Positions 50,862-64,000 of a stretch of 64,000 nt of DNA are shown here, one piece after another. The DNA is from Novosphingobium sp. AAP83 (GTDB taxonomy: Bacteria > Pseudomonadota > Alphaproteobacteria > Sphingomonadales > Sphingomonadaceae), in assembly GCF_001295795.1 (NCBI RefSeq), contig NZ_LJHY01000010.1:1-64000 (forward strand), in the 5' to 3' direction. The notes under the pieces were generated by a model that saw nothing but the letters and a program-made list of their open reading frames with translations, did not search any database and was not told the origin of the DNA. The translations under genes were made by a program, and so were the position numbers. Positions within the stretch are counted from its first letter, which is position 1; each line of letters opens with the position of its first letter.

Positions 50862-52169
50862 ATGAGCGAACCTTTGCGCATCGCACTTGCCGGACTTGGC
50901 ACAGTGGGCGGCGGCGTGATCCGGGTGATCGAGGCCAATGCCGACCTGATCGCGCGCCGCGCCGGACGGCCTATCGAGATTACCGTGGTCAGCGCGCGCA
51001 ATCGCACCAAAGATCGCGGCTTCGATGTCTCGCGCTATGCGTGGGAAGACGACATGGTGATTCTGGGCGAGCGGCCCGATGTCGATGTGGTGGTTGAACT
51101 GGTTGGCGGGGCCGATGGTCCTGCGCTGGCGCTAGCGCGCACGACGTTTGAGGCAGGCAAGGCACTGGTGACCGCAAACAAGGCGATGATCGCGCATCAT
51201 GGCGTGGAACTGGCGACCAAAGCCGAAGCGGCGAAGGTGGCGCTGAAGTTTGAAGCGGCGGTCGCAGGCGGCATTCCGGTGATCAAGGGCCTGAAAGAAG
51301 GCGTTGCCGCAAACGAGATCGCGCGGGTCTATGGCATTCTGAACGGCACCTGCAATTACATCCTCTCGACAATGGAAGATACCGGGCGCGACTTCGCCGA
51401 TGTGCTGGCAGAGGCGCAGGCCAAGGGCTATGCCGAGGCTGATCCGAGCTTTGACATTGATGGCATCGATGCTGCGCACAAGCTGGCGATTCTCTCGTCT
51501 ATAGCGTTTGGCACGGCGGTAGATTTCAAGCCGGTGGCGGCAACCGGCATCCGCCGCGTGTTGGCGGCTGATATCGCGCAGGCCGATGCGCTCGGCTATT
51601 ACATCCGGCTGATCGGCATGGCGCAGACCGAGATTGATGCAGACGGCAACCGCCGCCTGTTCCAGCGCGTGCACCCGCACCTTGTCCACCGCGACCACCC
51701 GCTGGCGCACGTGGATGGCGCAACCAATGCGGTGGTGGCCGAGGGCAACTTCGTAGGCCGCCTGCTGTTTCAAGGCGCAGGCGCAGGTGATGGTCCGACC
51801 GCCAGCGCGGTTGTGGCGGACCTTATCGACATTGCACGCGGCGATATCGGCGCGCCGTTCTCAATCCCGGTGGCCGAGCTGGATCATGCAGCGCCTGCCG
51901 ATGTGGGGCACCGCACGGGCAAGGCCTATATCCGCTTTAACGTGGCAGACCGTCCCGGCGTGCTGGCCGAGATCACCGCGGCTATGCGCGATGCGGGCGT
52001 TTCGATCGAAAGCCTGATTCAAAAGGGCAATTCGGACAATGCACAAGTGATGGTGGCGATGGTGACTCACGAAGGGCCAGAAAGCGCGATCACAGAAGCG
52101 CTGCGCCTGTTGGATGGGTCACCCGCGCTGGCCGAAGCACCCTTGGTCATGCACATTCTGAGGGATTGA
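50862..52169 (+). CDS. hom: Homoserine dehydrogenase
   Basis: A 435-residue NAD(P)-dependent enzyme that reduces aspartate semialdehyde to homoserine for threonine and methionine synthesis. It has the nucleotide loop IALAGLGTVGGGVIRVIE, the substrate block NGTCNYILSTMEDTGRDFADVLAEAQAKGYAEADPSFDIDG and a C-terminal ACT domain (YIRFNVADRPGVLAEITAAMRDAGVSIESLIQ) that suggests feedback control by threonine. The start at 50862 gives the standard N terminus. It ends near the converging exported-protein gene with a 17-base gap. Confidence 0.97.
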   Translation: MSEPLRIALAGLGTVGGGVIRVIEANADLIARRAGRPIEITVVSARNRTKDRGFDVSRYAWEDDMVILGERPDVDVVVELVGGADGPALALARTTFEAGKALVTANKAMIAHHGVELATKAEAAKVALKFEAAVAGGIPVIKGLKEGVAANEIARVYGILNGTCNYILSTMEDTGRDFADVLAEAQAKGYAEADPSFDIDGIDAAHKLAILSSIAFGTAVDFKPVAATGIRRVLAADIAQADALGYYIRLIGMAQTEIDADGNRRLFQRVHPHLVHRDHPLAHVDGATNAVVAEGNFVGRLLFQGAGAGDGPTASAVVADLIDIARGDIGAPFSIPVAELDHAAPADVGHRTGKAYIRFNVADRPGVLAEITAAMRDAGVSIESLIQKGNSDNAQVMVAMVTHEGPESAITEALRLLDGSPALAEAPLVMHILRD

Positions 52170-52186
52170 ACGCAGTTTACGCCCGA

Positions 52187-52699
52187 TTACGGCGCAGGTA
52201 TTTCACCATTGGCGATGCGTTCTGCGTCCGAACCCGGCGGTGGGGCAGGCAAAGCCTTGATGTCGAAGTAGTATACTGGCGCAGGGGCACTACCCATGCC
52301 GATGCAACCCCGGCTGCAATCACGCAGTCCCGAGACGCTGGGCGCACGCGGTCTGCCATCGTCGGTTGATTTTGCAGTGTCGGTTTCACCGCGCAGGGGC
52401 AGACGCTCCCTCTCGCTCGCTTCCTTGCCGCCACACACGACGATGGTGCCATCGGCGCGCTGCATCGGACGGCAGCGTTCTGCTTGACGGCCGGTGAGCA
52501 GCCGTTGCGACATGGCCGCATCATCTTGGGGAGCGGTAGTTCCGGGCAGGGTTGGCCCCTGTACAGCTGCCGCTGGGCCGGCCTGACCAAGGGCAATCGT
52601 CGGCATTGCAGCAAAAAGAAGCGCAATGCAGGCCAGAACTGTTACTCTCTGTCTCGACAAGACCCTGCCCTCACGTCTACTACTCTGGGTCATACCCAC
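52187..52699 (-). CDS. Hypothetical exported protein
   Basis: A 170-residue protein with a signal peptide (RVTVLACIALLFAAMPTIALGQ). The mature part is proline/alanine-rich and disordered-looking, with cysteines in AERCRPMQRADGTIVVCGG and LRDCSRGCIG. No domain is recognised. The likely start is the first ATG (52699); an internal GTG or TTG nearer the signal is possible. It converges on hom. Upstream, 52700-52863 contains the glpX promoter region and no other feature. Confidence 0.7.
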   Translation of the reverse strand: MGMTQSSRREGRVLSRQRVTVLACIALLFAAMPTIALGQAGPAAAVQGPTLPGTTAPQDDAAMSQRLLTGRQAERCRPMQRADGTIVVCGGKEASERERLPLRGETDTAKSTDDGRPRAPSVSGLRDCSRGCIGMGSAPAPVYYFDIKALPAPPPGSDAERIANGEIPAP

Positions 52700-52863
52700 G
52701 TCACTTGAGCCACGTATTTATTGCTCAGTCTTAAATTGATGTTCACGCATACGTTTGCATAGTCAAAGGCCTGCGTCGACCCGGTACTACCGGTTAGACC
52801 CTGCACAATGGCTGAACATACGGCCTGCGTGATCAAGCCCGCTTAGACCTATAGGGAGCCACC

Positions 52864-53856
52864 GTGACCGAACAGCCCAAAAACCCCGCCCCATCAAAAG
52901 TTCTTGACCGCGTTCTCGTGCTTGAAATGGTCCGCGTGACCGAAGCCGCCGCCATCGGCGCATCCCGCCTGATCGGCCGGGGCGACGAGAAAGCCGCTGA
53001 CGCTGCGGCTGTTGAAGCCATGCGCGCAGCTTTCAACGAACTGGAAATGGACGGCACCGTTGTGATTGGAGAAGGCGAACGTGACGAAGCGCCTATGCTT
53101 TATATCGGTGAAAAGGTTGGCGCAGCACCGGGCCGTGGCCCCAAGATCGACATCGCGCTTGATCCGCTGGAAGGCACCACCATCACCGCGAAGGCTGGTC
53201 CGAATGCGCTTGCCGTGCTGGCGGTGGCCGAAGAAGGTGGTCTGCTGAACGCACCGGACGTCTATATGGACAAGCTGGCGGTTGGCCCCGGCTACCCCGA
53301 TGGCATCATCGATTTGGACAAATCGCCAACCGAAAACGTCAAGGCCGTGGCGGCGGCCAAGGGCGTTGAACCTGGCGATATCATTGTGTGCGTGCTGGAT
53401 CGCCCGCGTCACGCCAATCTGATCGCTGAATTGCGCGCACTGGGTTGCGGCATCTCGCTGATCCCCGATGGCGACGTTGCAGGCGTGATCGCGGTGACCA
53501 ACGACGATACCGGAATCGATATGTACATGGGATCAGGCGGCGCGCCTGAAGGTGTGCTGGCTGCTGCTGCGCTGCGCTGCGTTGGTGGTCAATTCAAGGG
53601 CCGCTTGCTGTTCCGCAATGACGATGAACGGGGCCGCGCTTACAAGTGGGGCATCACTGACCTGAACAAACAGTATGACCTGAGTGAACTGGCCAAGGGC
53701 GACTGTATCTTTGCCGCCACCGGTGTAACCGATGGTTCACTGCTTGATGGCGTAAAGGTCCGGAAGGACGGCGTGATGACGACTGAGAGCGTGGTGATGC
53801 GCGCTTCATCAGGCACCGTGCGCTGGGTTAAGGGTGAACACCGCCGGGGCCGCTAA
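52864..53856 (+). CDS. glpX: Class II fructose-1,6-bisphosphatase
   Basis: A 330-residue enzyme that removes the 1-phosphate of fructose-1,6-bisphosphate in gluconeogenesis. It carries the metal motif GEGERDEAPMLYIGEKVG, IDIALDPLEGTT, AVGPGYPDGIIDLD and the late substrate block GSGGAPEGVLAAAALRCVGG. The GTG start follows GGGAG by six bases. It stands 165 bases beyond the start of the reverse-strand exported protein, and a strong terminator follows. Confidence 0.96.
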   Translation: MTEQPKNPAPSKVLDRVLVLEMVRVTEAAAIGASRLIGRGDEKAADAAAVEAMRAAFNELEMDGTVVIGEGERDEAPMLYIGEKVGAAPGRGPKIDIALDPLEGTTITAKAGPNALAVLAVAEEGGLLNAPDVYMDKLAVGPGYPDGIIDLDKSPTENVKAVAAAKGVEPGDIIVCVLDRPRHANLIAELRALGCGISLIPDGDVAGVIAVTNDDTGIDMYMGSGGAPEGVLAAAALRCVGGQFKGRLLFRNDDERGRAYKWGITDLNKQYDLSELAKGDCIFAATGVTDGSLLDGVKVRKDGVMTTESVVMRASSGTVRWVKGEHRRGR

Positions 53857-53880
53857 TCCTTTTCAAAGCCACGAACAAAC

Positions 53881-53917
53881 AAGCCCGGCGACCCGACAAG
53901 GTTCGCCGGGCTTTGTT
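53881..53917. terminator. Terminator between glpX and the chemoreceptor gene
   Basis: AAGCCCGGCGA pairs with TCGCCGGGCTT around CCCGACAAGGT, with T-rich sequence after it. Both genes end here, so it can serve both strands. Confidence 0.88.
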
Positions 53918-53920
53918 GTT

Positions 53921-55723
53921 TCAGCCAGCGGCAAGCGCCAGGCGCGGCGCGGCACGTTCGTTTTGCAGAGCAGAGTTGCGCCGCAGACCTTCGGGATTGG
54001 CCACATGGGTAGGGCGCGACCTCTTTTCACGCGTGCGGAATGAGGAGACGAGTTGAGTCAGGCGTTCGGCCTCTGCCGACAGACTGTGGGTTGCAGCTGA
54101 CGATTGTTCGACCATCGCAGCATTGGCCTGCGTCATCCGGTCCATATCCGCGACGGCCATGTTCACACTGCCAAGGCTTTCCGCCTGGCAGCAAGCGGCC
54201 TGCGCAATGCGCATGATCAGCGCATCAACTGCGGCAACCTGATCAACAATCCCGCCAAGCCTCTTGCCGGTTTCGCCAACCAGACTGACGCCTTGCCCCA
54301 CTTGCGCCGTACTCGTCTCGATCAAGACCTTGATATTCTGCGCTGCTTCCGCCGAGCGTTGCGCCAAGGCGCGCACTTCGGTGGCAACCACCGCAAAGCC
54401 TTTGCCTGCCTCGCCTGCTCGCGCCGCTTCGACACCGGCATTGAGAGCAAGCAGATTGGTTTGAAACGCGATGCCATCAATCACCGTGATGATCTGGCTG
54501 ATTTCCTGCGCCGATGCCTCAATCGCGGCCATGGCTTCGACCGAGCGCCGCACCACTTCGCCGCCTTCGCTGGCCTGACGGTGCGTGGCATTGATCGTTT
54601 CCTGCACGCTGCGCGCGCCAGCTGCTGTGTCGCGCACACTGGCGGTAACCTCGCTCATCGACGAAGCGGTTTGGGCAAGGCTGGATGCCTGTTGTTCGTT
54701 GCGGAAAGCCAGATCATCGCTGGCTGCACGAATTTCGGCAATCGCAGCGGTAAGGCTGGCCGATCCCACGCGCACAGTGCGCAAGGCTGATGCAAGCGCG
54801 TCAACCGCAGTGTTGTAATTCACACGCAGCTCTTCGTAGCCTTCGGGGAAGGATTGCTCGATACGGTACTCCAGATTTTGCCGTGCCATGCAATCAAGCC
54901 CTGCCGATAGCGCTGCCACAACGACTTGCTGATCTTGTGCTGCGGTTTGCCGCGCAATGCCATTGCTGCGAAAAACAGCCATCGCGCGTGCCATGATGCC
55001 AATCTCGTCATTGCGATCTGATGCAATGGCGACTTCGCTGTAATCACCATCGGCCATGCGTTGCATCGTTTCAGCCGTATCGACCAATGGTGCCACAACG
55101 CGGTTACGAATCAGGCGGGAAGCGGCGTGGATCAGGCCAATGACGGTAAGGGCAAGAAGCAAAAAGCCACCAATCAGGAATGTGACCACAGTATAGGCAT
55201 AATCCATCAGCTCAGCGCGGTATGCGCCTGATTTTTCGACAAGGCGGGCAACTGCGGCGTGCTGCCGCTGGTATGCCGGAGTAAGTTCTGCGGCGTGGAC
55301 TTGGCGCATGGCATCAACATTGCCCGCCTTGAGCGCGGGAATGAAGCGCGCATCAAGTGCCGTCCAGAACGCATCCGCTGTGCCGATGGTGGCAGACACC
55401 TGATCGCGCAATTGTTCCGGAACAGGAGCCTCTTTCCAGTAGGCCTTGCGCTGGAGGAATAGTGCATGCTCCTCGTTGAGCGCGGTGAGCGCCTCTGCCG
55501 CATGGTTAGGGTCGGCCAGCATCCACGTCGCGTGAAGATAGGGCTCAACCACAAATGCGGGTGGCGGCAAGATGTCGGCAAGCAATTCGTCCTGCAGCAG
55601 GTTATGGCGATGCAACGGACCGCCAAAGCGAATGTAGCCCACCCCCAGAGACGCCAGAGCAATAGCCAAGACGAGCAAGCCAATCACCAGCTTGGCACCG
55701 CGCGATGTCTGGTCCTTGATCAT
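53921..55723 (-). CDS. Methyl-accepting chemotaxis protein
   Basis: A 600-residue transmembrane chemoreceptor. Helix 1 ([20 protein letters not shown]), a periplasmic four-helix-type sensor (about 33-170), helix 2 ([20 protein letters not shown]), a HAMP domain ([21 protein letters not shown]) and a cytoplasmic signalling domain with the hairpin tip [40 protein letters not shown], which binds CheA and CheW, follow in order. The ligand is unknown. The C-terminal tail lacks a clear CheR-binding pentapeptide. No che or flagellar genes lie in the window. Confidence 0.94.
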   Translation of the reverse strand: MIKDQTSRGAKLVIGLLVLAIALASLGVGYIRFGGPLHRHNLLQDELLADILPPPAFVVEPYLHATWMLADPNHAAEALTALNEEHALFLQRKAYWKEAPVPEQLRDQVSATIGTADAFWTALDARFIPALKAGNVDAMRQVHAAELTPAYQRQHAAVARLVEKSGAYRAELMDYAYTVVTFLIGGFLLLALTVIGLIHAASRLIRNRVVAPLVDTAETMQRMADGDYSEVAIASDRNDEIGIMARAMAVFRSNGIARQTAAQDQQVVVAALSAGLDCMARQNLEYRIEQSFPEGYEELRVNYNTAVDALASALRTVRVGSASLTAAIAEIRAASDDLAFRNEQQASSLAQTASSMSEVTASVRDTAAGARSVQETINATHRQASEGGEVVRRSVEAMAAIEASAQEISQIITVIDGIAFQTNLLALNAGVEAARAGEAGKGFAVVATEVRALAQRSAEAAQNIKVLIETSTAQVGQGVSLVGETGKRLGGIVDQVAAVDALIMRIAQAACCQAESLGSVNMAVADMDRMTQANAAMVEQSSAATHSLSAEAERLTQLVSSFRTREKRSRPTHVANPEGLRRNSALQNERAAPRLALAAG

Positions 55724-55867
55724 ACGAAATATGTTCCATACTGCCCAATTTCAGCCAGCATAGTTACCAAGGTACAGTTAATTTCGGAGTTTCGGGCACT
55801 TTCGCAAAATCCGATTAGTAAAAATGCGTGTGACTTACAATAAAAGCCTATTTTTCAATTGCGCCCC

Positions 55868-55944
55868 TCGCCATTGCGAGGAGGCACGGCTGACGAAGTC
55901 AAGGGGACAAAGCGAAGGTTATGTTGGCAAACGCGATAATCGCC
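55868..55944. repeat. CGTCATTGCGAGG-family repeat, further copy
   Basis: Reads CCATTGCGAGGAGGC, then AGCGAAGGTTATGTTGGCAA and GATAATCGCC, matching the 34739-34837 element by eye in order and spacing, with an added stretch in the middle. It lies downstream of rpoC, before the rpoC terminator. Confidence 0.55.
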
Positions 55945-55946
55945 AA

Positions 55947-55981
55947 AGAAAAGCCCCGCCGGATTGCTCCAGCGGGGCCTT
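55947..55981 (-). terminator. Terminator of the rpoB-rpoC transcript
   Basis: On the reverse strand GCCCCGC (55978-55972) pairs with GCGGGGC (55959-55953) and runs into TTTTCTTT. It lies 26 bases after the rpoC stop codon. Confidence 0.88.
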
Positions 55982-56007
55982 CTAGTGAACTATACTAGCG
56001 AAAAGGC

Positions 56008-59000
56008 TCAGGCCTCGTCGTCACCCTTGATCAGGTAATCACCCGCATCGGCGTCGAGACCGTGGGTTTCACCTTCAACAGCGGCCAGCGGATCATCGCC
56101 GATAGCCGCTTCAGGGCCTTGCGCCAGTTCGGCAGCACGCTCTTGCGCTGCAGTCTTTGGTGCGATCAGCGATTCCTGCAGCTTACGATACGAAGCGCGC
56201 AAGGCCGCATCGCGCGACGTTGCCGCAACGCGCATACGGTTCATGCCCGCGCCGGTCCCGGCAGGGATCAGGCGGCCAACGATCACGTTTTCCTTCAGAC
56301 CGATCAACGAGTCCGTCTTTCCTTCAACCGCCGCCTGCGTAAGCACGCGGGTGGTTTCCTGGAACGACGCAGCCGAGATGAACGAACGTGTCTGGAGCGA
56401 TGCCTTGGTAATGCCGAGCAGCACGGGCTTGCCTTCGGCTGGCGCAAAGCCTTCCTCAAGCTTGGCGTTCACTTCGAGCATTTCTTCAAGGTCGACTTGT
56501 TCACCGGCAAGCAGGGTGGTGTCACCACCGTTGGTGATTTCAACCTTTTGCAGCATCTGGCGAACGATCACCTCGATGTGCTTGTCGTTGATCTTCACGC
56601 CCTGCAGACGGTAAACTTCCTGGATTTCCGCCACGAGGTATTCGGCCAGAGCCTCAACACCCATGACTTCCAGAATGTCATGCGGATCAGGCGAACCCGA
56701 GATCAGGTTATCGCCCTTCTTGACATAGTCGCCCTCTTGCACATCGATCACGCGGCTCTTTGGCACCAGATACTCGACCGGTTCACCCTCTTCCGGGATA
56801 ATCGCAATCTTGCGCTTGGCCTTGTAGTCACGCACGAATTCGATGCGCCCGGCAATCTTGGCGATGATCGAATTGTCCTTGGGCTTACGCGCTTCGAACA
56901 GTTCGGCAACGCGCGGCAGACCGCCGGTGATGTCGCGGGTTTTCGCAGCTTCGCGCGATGCACGGGCGAGGATTTCACCCGCTTCAACACGCTGGCCATC
57001 TTCGACCGAGAGCGTGGTGCCCACGGCGAGAAGGTAGCGTGCGGCTTCACCTGAATCGTCATCAAGCAGGGTCAGACGAGGACGCAGATCCTCCTTCTTG
57101 CTGCGGTTGATCGAACGGTTTTCGGTGATGACGCGGCTGGTCATACCCGTGGCTTCGTCGGTCTGCTCGGTCAGGGTCTTGCCATCGACAAGATCCTGAT
57201 AGCGCACGATACCGGGCTTTTCGGTGATAACCGGCGTGGTGAACGGATCCCACTCGGCCAGACGATCGCCCTGAGACACGGTTGCTCCGTTCTCGTTGAT
57301 CAGGTGCGTACCGTAAGGAACACGGTGGATCGCGCGTTCGCGGCCATCGGTATCCATCAGCACGATTTCACCGTTGCGCGCCAGCGACAGACGACGGTTG
57401 CGCTTGTCAGTGATCGTCGGAATATCGCGATAAATCACGGTACCATCGCTGATCGCTTCCAAGTGCGACTGTTCGTTTACCTGCGCTGCACCACCGATGT
57501 GGAACGTACGCATGGTCAGCTGCGTGCCCGGCTCACCGATCGACTGCGCGGCGATAACCCCGACAGCTTCACCGATGTTCACCGGCGTACCACGCGCCAG
57601 ATCGCGTCCGTAGCACTTGCCGCACACACCTTGCGTTGCTTCGCAAACCAGCGGCGAGCGAATACGCGCCGACTGGAAGCCCGCAGCTTCGATGCGGGTA
57701 ATCGCAGGTTCGTCGAGCAGATCGCCCTTGAACGCCACGATTTCGCCGGTCTTGGCTTCGACCAGATCATCGGCCAGCGTGCGGCCAAGAATGCGTTCGC
57801 CAAGCGAGGCGATGGTCGCGCCGCCCTGAACGATCGAGCGCATTTCCAGCGCACGTTCGGTTCCGCAGTCTTCCTCGATCACAACGCAGTCTTGCGACAC
57901 GTCGACCAGACGGCGGGTCAAGTAACCCGAGTTTGCCGTCTTGAGCGCGGTATCAGCAAGGCCCTTACGCGCGCCGTGAGTCGAGTTGAAGTATTCAAGA
58001 ACGGTCAGACCTTCCTTGAAGTTCGAGATGATCGGCGTTTCGATGATCTCGCCCGAAGGCTTGGCCATCAGACCGCGCATACCGGCAAGCTGCTTCATCT
58101 GCGCTGGCGAACCGCGCGCGCCCGAGTGGCTCATCATGTAGATCGCGTTGATCGGCTTCTGACGACCCGTTTCGGGATCGATTGGCGAAGCCTTCAACTC
58201 TTCCATCATGGCGTTGGCCACTTGGTCACCGCAACGGCTCCAAGCGTCGATCACCTTGTTGTACTTTTCCTGCTGGGTGATCAGACCGTCCTGATACTGC
58301 TGTTCATAGTCAGCAACCAGTTCCTTGGTTTCATCGACCAGAGCGTCCTTGCTGTCAGGGATGATCATGTCATCCTTGCCGAACGAGATGCCGGCCTTGA
58401 ACGCATGGCGGAAGCCAAGGCTCATGATCGCATCGGCGAACAGGACAGTGTCCTTCTGGCCGGTGTGACGGTACACTTCGTCGATAACGTCGCCAACGTC
58501 CTTCTTCGTCAACAGACGGTTGACGACGTCGAACGGCACCTTGAAGTTCTTGGGCAGGCATTCGCCAATCAGCATGCGGCCCGGCGTCGTTTCGAAGCGC
58601 TTGAGGTACTGCTTGCCGTTTTCATCGGTCTGCGGAACGCGGGCGATGATCTTGGAGTGGAGCGTTACCGCCTTCACTTCCAGCGCCTGATGCACTTCGG
58701 CCATATCGGCCAGCATCATGCCTTCGCCCGGCTCGCCTGCGCGGTCCATCGAAAGGTAATAGATGCCCAGGACCATGTCCTGCGAAGGCACAATGATCGG
58801 CTTGCCGTTGGCTGGCGACAGGATGTTGTTGGTCGACATCATCAGCACGCGCGCTTCAAGCTGGGCTTCCAGCGAGAGCGGAACGTGGACGGCCATCTGG
58901 TCACCGTCGAAGTCGGCGTTGAAGGCCGAGCAGACGAGCGGGTGAAGCTGGATTGCCTTGCCTTCGATCAGCACAGGTTCGAACGCCTGGATGCCAAGAC

Positions 59001-60294
59001 GGTGCAAGGTAGGTGCACGGTTCAGCATGACCGGGTGTTCGCGGATCACTTCGTCAAGGATGTCCCAGACTTCCTTGCGTTCCTTTTCGACCCATTTTTT
59101 GGCCTGCTTCAGGGTCATCGAAAGACCCTTGGCATCAAGACGCGCGTAGATGAACGGCTTGAACAGTTCGAGCGCCATCTTCTTGGGCAACCCGCACTGG
59201 TGCAGCTTCAGTTCGGGACCGGTCACGATAACCGAACGACCCGAATAGTCGACGCGCTTGCCCAGAAGGTTCTGGCGGAAACGGCCCTGCTTGCCCTTGA
59301 GCATGTCCGACAGTGACTTCAGCGGACGCTTGTTGGCACCGGTGATGACGCGGCCACGGCGACCGTTGTCGAACAGCGCATCGACCGCTTCTTGCAACAT
59401 CCGCTTTTCGTTGCGTACGATGATGTCTGGAGCGCGCAGTTCGATCAGGCGCTTCAGGCGGTTGTTGCGGTTGATCACGCGGCGATAGAGATCGTTGAGA
59501 TCCGAAGTCGCGAAACGGCCACCATCCAGCGGCACCAGCGGGCGCAGTTCTGGCGGGATGACCGGCACGACTTCAAGGATCATCCATTCAGGACGGTTGC
59601 CTGAATCGATGAACGACTCCACGACCTTAAGGCGCTTGATGATCTTCTTGGGCTTGAGTTCGGACTTCGTGGTCCGCAGCTCTTCCATCAGATCGTCGCG
59701 CTCTTGAACCAGATCGAGGTTCATCAGCATGTGCTTGACCGCTTCTGCACCGATACCGGCCGAGAAGGCGTCTTCGCCATACTCGTCCTGCGCGTCGAGC
59801 AGCTCGTCTTCGGTCATCGTCTGGTACTTTTCGAGCGGGGTCAGTCCCGGCTCGGTGACGACATAGCTTTCAAAGTAGAGGATGCGCTCAAGAATCTTGA
59901 GCTGCATGTCGAGCAGCAGACCGATGCGCGAAGGCAGCGACTTTAGGAACCAGATGTGCGCGACCGGTGCGGCCAGCTCGATGTGACCCATGCGCTCGCG
60001 GCGCACCTTGGTGACGGTGACTTCAACGCCGCACTTTTCGCAGACGACGCCCTTGTACTTCATGCGCTTGTACTTGCCGCACAGGCATTCGTAGTCCTTC
60101 ACCGGACCGAAGATGCGGGCGCAGAACAAGCCGTCACGCTCAGGCTTGAACGTGCGATAGTTGATGGTTTCCGGCTTCTTGATTTCGCCGAAGGACCAGC
60201 TGCGGATACGCTCAGGCGACGCCAGACCGATCTGGATCTGGTCGAACGTCTCAGGCTTGGCAATCTGGTTCGTGAATTTAGAAAGTTCGTTCAT
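56008..60294 (-). CDS. rpoC: RNA polymerase beta' subunit
   Basis: A 1428-residue catalytic subunit. The zinc ribbon is [23 protein letters not shown] near residue 70; the Mg-binding [12 protein letters not shown] lies in the first third; the bridge helix and trigger loop region is in the centre ([29 protein letters not shown]). The second zinc site has [15 protein letters not shown]. The domain order and length match proteobacterial beta'. It lies 90 bases after rpoB on the same strand and has the window's clearest operon terminator after it. Confidence 0.98.
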   Translation of the reverse strand: MNELSKFTNQIAKPETFDQIQIGLASPERIRSWSFGEIKKPETINYRTFKPERDGLFCARIFGPVKDYECLCGKYKRMKYKGVVCEKCGVEVTVTKVRRERMGHIELAAPVAHIWFLKSLPSRIGLLLDMQLKILERILYFESYVVTEPGLTPLEKYQTMTEDELLDAQDEYGEDAFSAGIGAEAVKHMLMNLDLVQERDDLMEELRTTKSELKPKKIIKRLKVVESFIDSGNRPEWMILEVVPVIPPELRPLVPLDGGRFATSDLNDLYRRVINRNNRLKRLIELRAPDIIVRNEKRMLQEAVDALFDNGRRGRVITGANKRPLKSLSDMLKGKQGRFRQNLLGKRVDYSGRSVIVTGPELKLHQCGLPKKMALELFKPFIYARLDAKGLSMTLKQAKKWVEKERKEVWDILDEVIREHPVMLNRAPTLHRLGIQAFEPVLIEGKAIQLHPLVCSAFNADFDGDQMAVHVPLSLEAQLEARVLMMSTNNILSPANGKPIIVPSQDMVLGIYYLSMDRAGEPGEGMMLADMAEVHQALEVKAVTLHSKIIARVPQTDENGKQYLKRFETTPGRMLIGECLPKNFKVPFDVVNRLLTKKDVGDVIDEVYRHTGQKDTVLFADAIMSLGFRHAFKAGISFGKDDMIIPDSKDALVDETKELVADYEQQYQDGLITQQEKYNKVIDAWSRCGDQVANAMMEELKASPIDPETGRQKPINAIYMMSHSGARGSPAQMKQLAGMRGLMAKPSGEIIETPIISNFKEGLTVLEYFNSTHGARKGLADTALKTANSGYLTRRLVDVSQDCVVIEEDCGTERALEMRSIVQGGATIASLGERILGRTLADDLVEAKTGEIVAFKGDLLDEPAITRIEAAGFQSARIRSPLVCEATQGVCGKCYGRDLARGTPVNIGEAVGVIAAQSIGEPGTQLTMRTFHIGGAAQVNEQSHLEAISDGTVIYRDIPTITDKRNRRLSLARNGEIVLMDTDGRERAIHRVPYGTHLINENGATVSQGDRLAEWDPFTTPVITEKPGIVRYQDLVDGKTLTEQTDEATGMTSRVITENRSINRSKKEDLRPRLTLLDDDSGEAARYLLAVGTTLSVEDGQRVEAGEILARASREAAKTRDITGGLPRVAELFEARKPKDNSIIAKIAGRIEFVRDYKAKRKIAIIPEEGEPVEYLVPKSRVIDVQEGDYVKKGDNLISGSPDPHDILEVMGVEALAEYLVAEIQEVYRLQGVKINDKHIEVIVRQMLQKVEITNGGDTTLLAGEQVDLEEMLEVNAKLEEGFAPAEGKPVLLGITKASLQTRSFISAASFQETTRVLTQAAVEGKTDSLIGLKENVIVGRLIPAGTGAGMNRMRVAATSRDAALRASYRKLQESLIAPKTAAQERAAELAQGPEAAIGDDPLAAVEGETHGLDADAGDYLIKGDDEA

Positions 60295-60384
60295 TTTGTG
60301 CCGTTCCCTTGCCCCATTGAGAGGCGCTGGACGTGAATTTCTGGTCGAAGGAGCGGGCGACGGATGAACCGCCGCCCCTTATCC

Positions 60385-64000
<3,616 letters not shown>

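Noticed and set aside
57304..59316. 670-codon frame antisense to rpoC
   Set aside because: rpoC is certain on the other strand; the frame is a by-product of its codon bias.

Overview
The window reads as chromosome of an alphaproteobacterium of the order Sphingomonadales (Novosphingobium/Erythrobacter-like). The basis is protein families and layout: MipZ, a UrcA-family protein, a CC_3452-type secreted protein, an EL222-like LOV-HTH photoreceptor, a tonB-exbB-exbD-exbD cluster, rpsT upstream of dnaA, and GC-rich core genes. The genus is an inference; no rRNA or tRNA gene is present to anchor it.

Positions 1 to about 9,580 are the right-hand part of an integrated mobile island. This stretch is visibly richer in A+T than the rest. 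It carries an McrC-type restriction nuclease, a frameshifted DUF3768 gene, a DUF6641 gene, a serine resolvase with dyads upstream, a P-loop helicase-like protein coupled to a ParB-like protein, a 665-base dyad-rich non-coding segment, several proteins I do not recognise, and two copies of a small structured RNA-like element with its own terminators. The island appears to end inside the 5' part of an Spx/ArsC-like reductase gene: 21 codons of the native gene remain, still coupled to its upstream neighbour, and a complete copy of the same family sits just inside the island.

Positions 9,600 to 27,000 hold core metabolism and replication: aroC, a dicarboxylate/amino-acid symporter with a folded leader, nth, dapB, a CobB-type sirtuin, a MoeB/ThiF-type enzyme, dnaA, rpsT, a cytochrome P450, hemH, a Tat-exported molybdopterin oxidoreductase overlapping the Mrp/ApbC iron-sulfur carrier gene, and hflK-hflC. 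Three copies of a roughly 170-bp palindromic repeat lie between these genes, the third in opposite orientation to the first.

Positions 27,000 to 46,600 hold a Deg-type protease, a thioesterase, a renalase-like flavoprotein, folE, the blue-light regulator divergent from folE, a class A penicillin-binding protein, msrB, an HxlR regulator with a perfect 22-bp palindromic operator candidate, a lipid-kinase-like protein, a phosphoesterase, panC, and a forward run of mipZ, a J-domain protein, a phosphohexomutase, a membrane-anchored unknown and an Lhr-type helicase.

Positions 46,600 to 64,000 hold the TonB energising system (reverse strand), hom, glpX, a chemoreceptor, and the reverse-strand rpoB-rpoC operon; rpoB runs off the right edge and lacks its 5' end here. 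Rho-independent terminators punctuate most convergent boundaries. No CRISPR array, tRNA, rRNA or convincing replication origin was seen.
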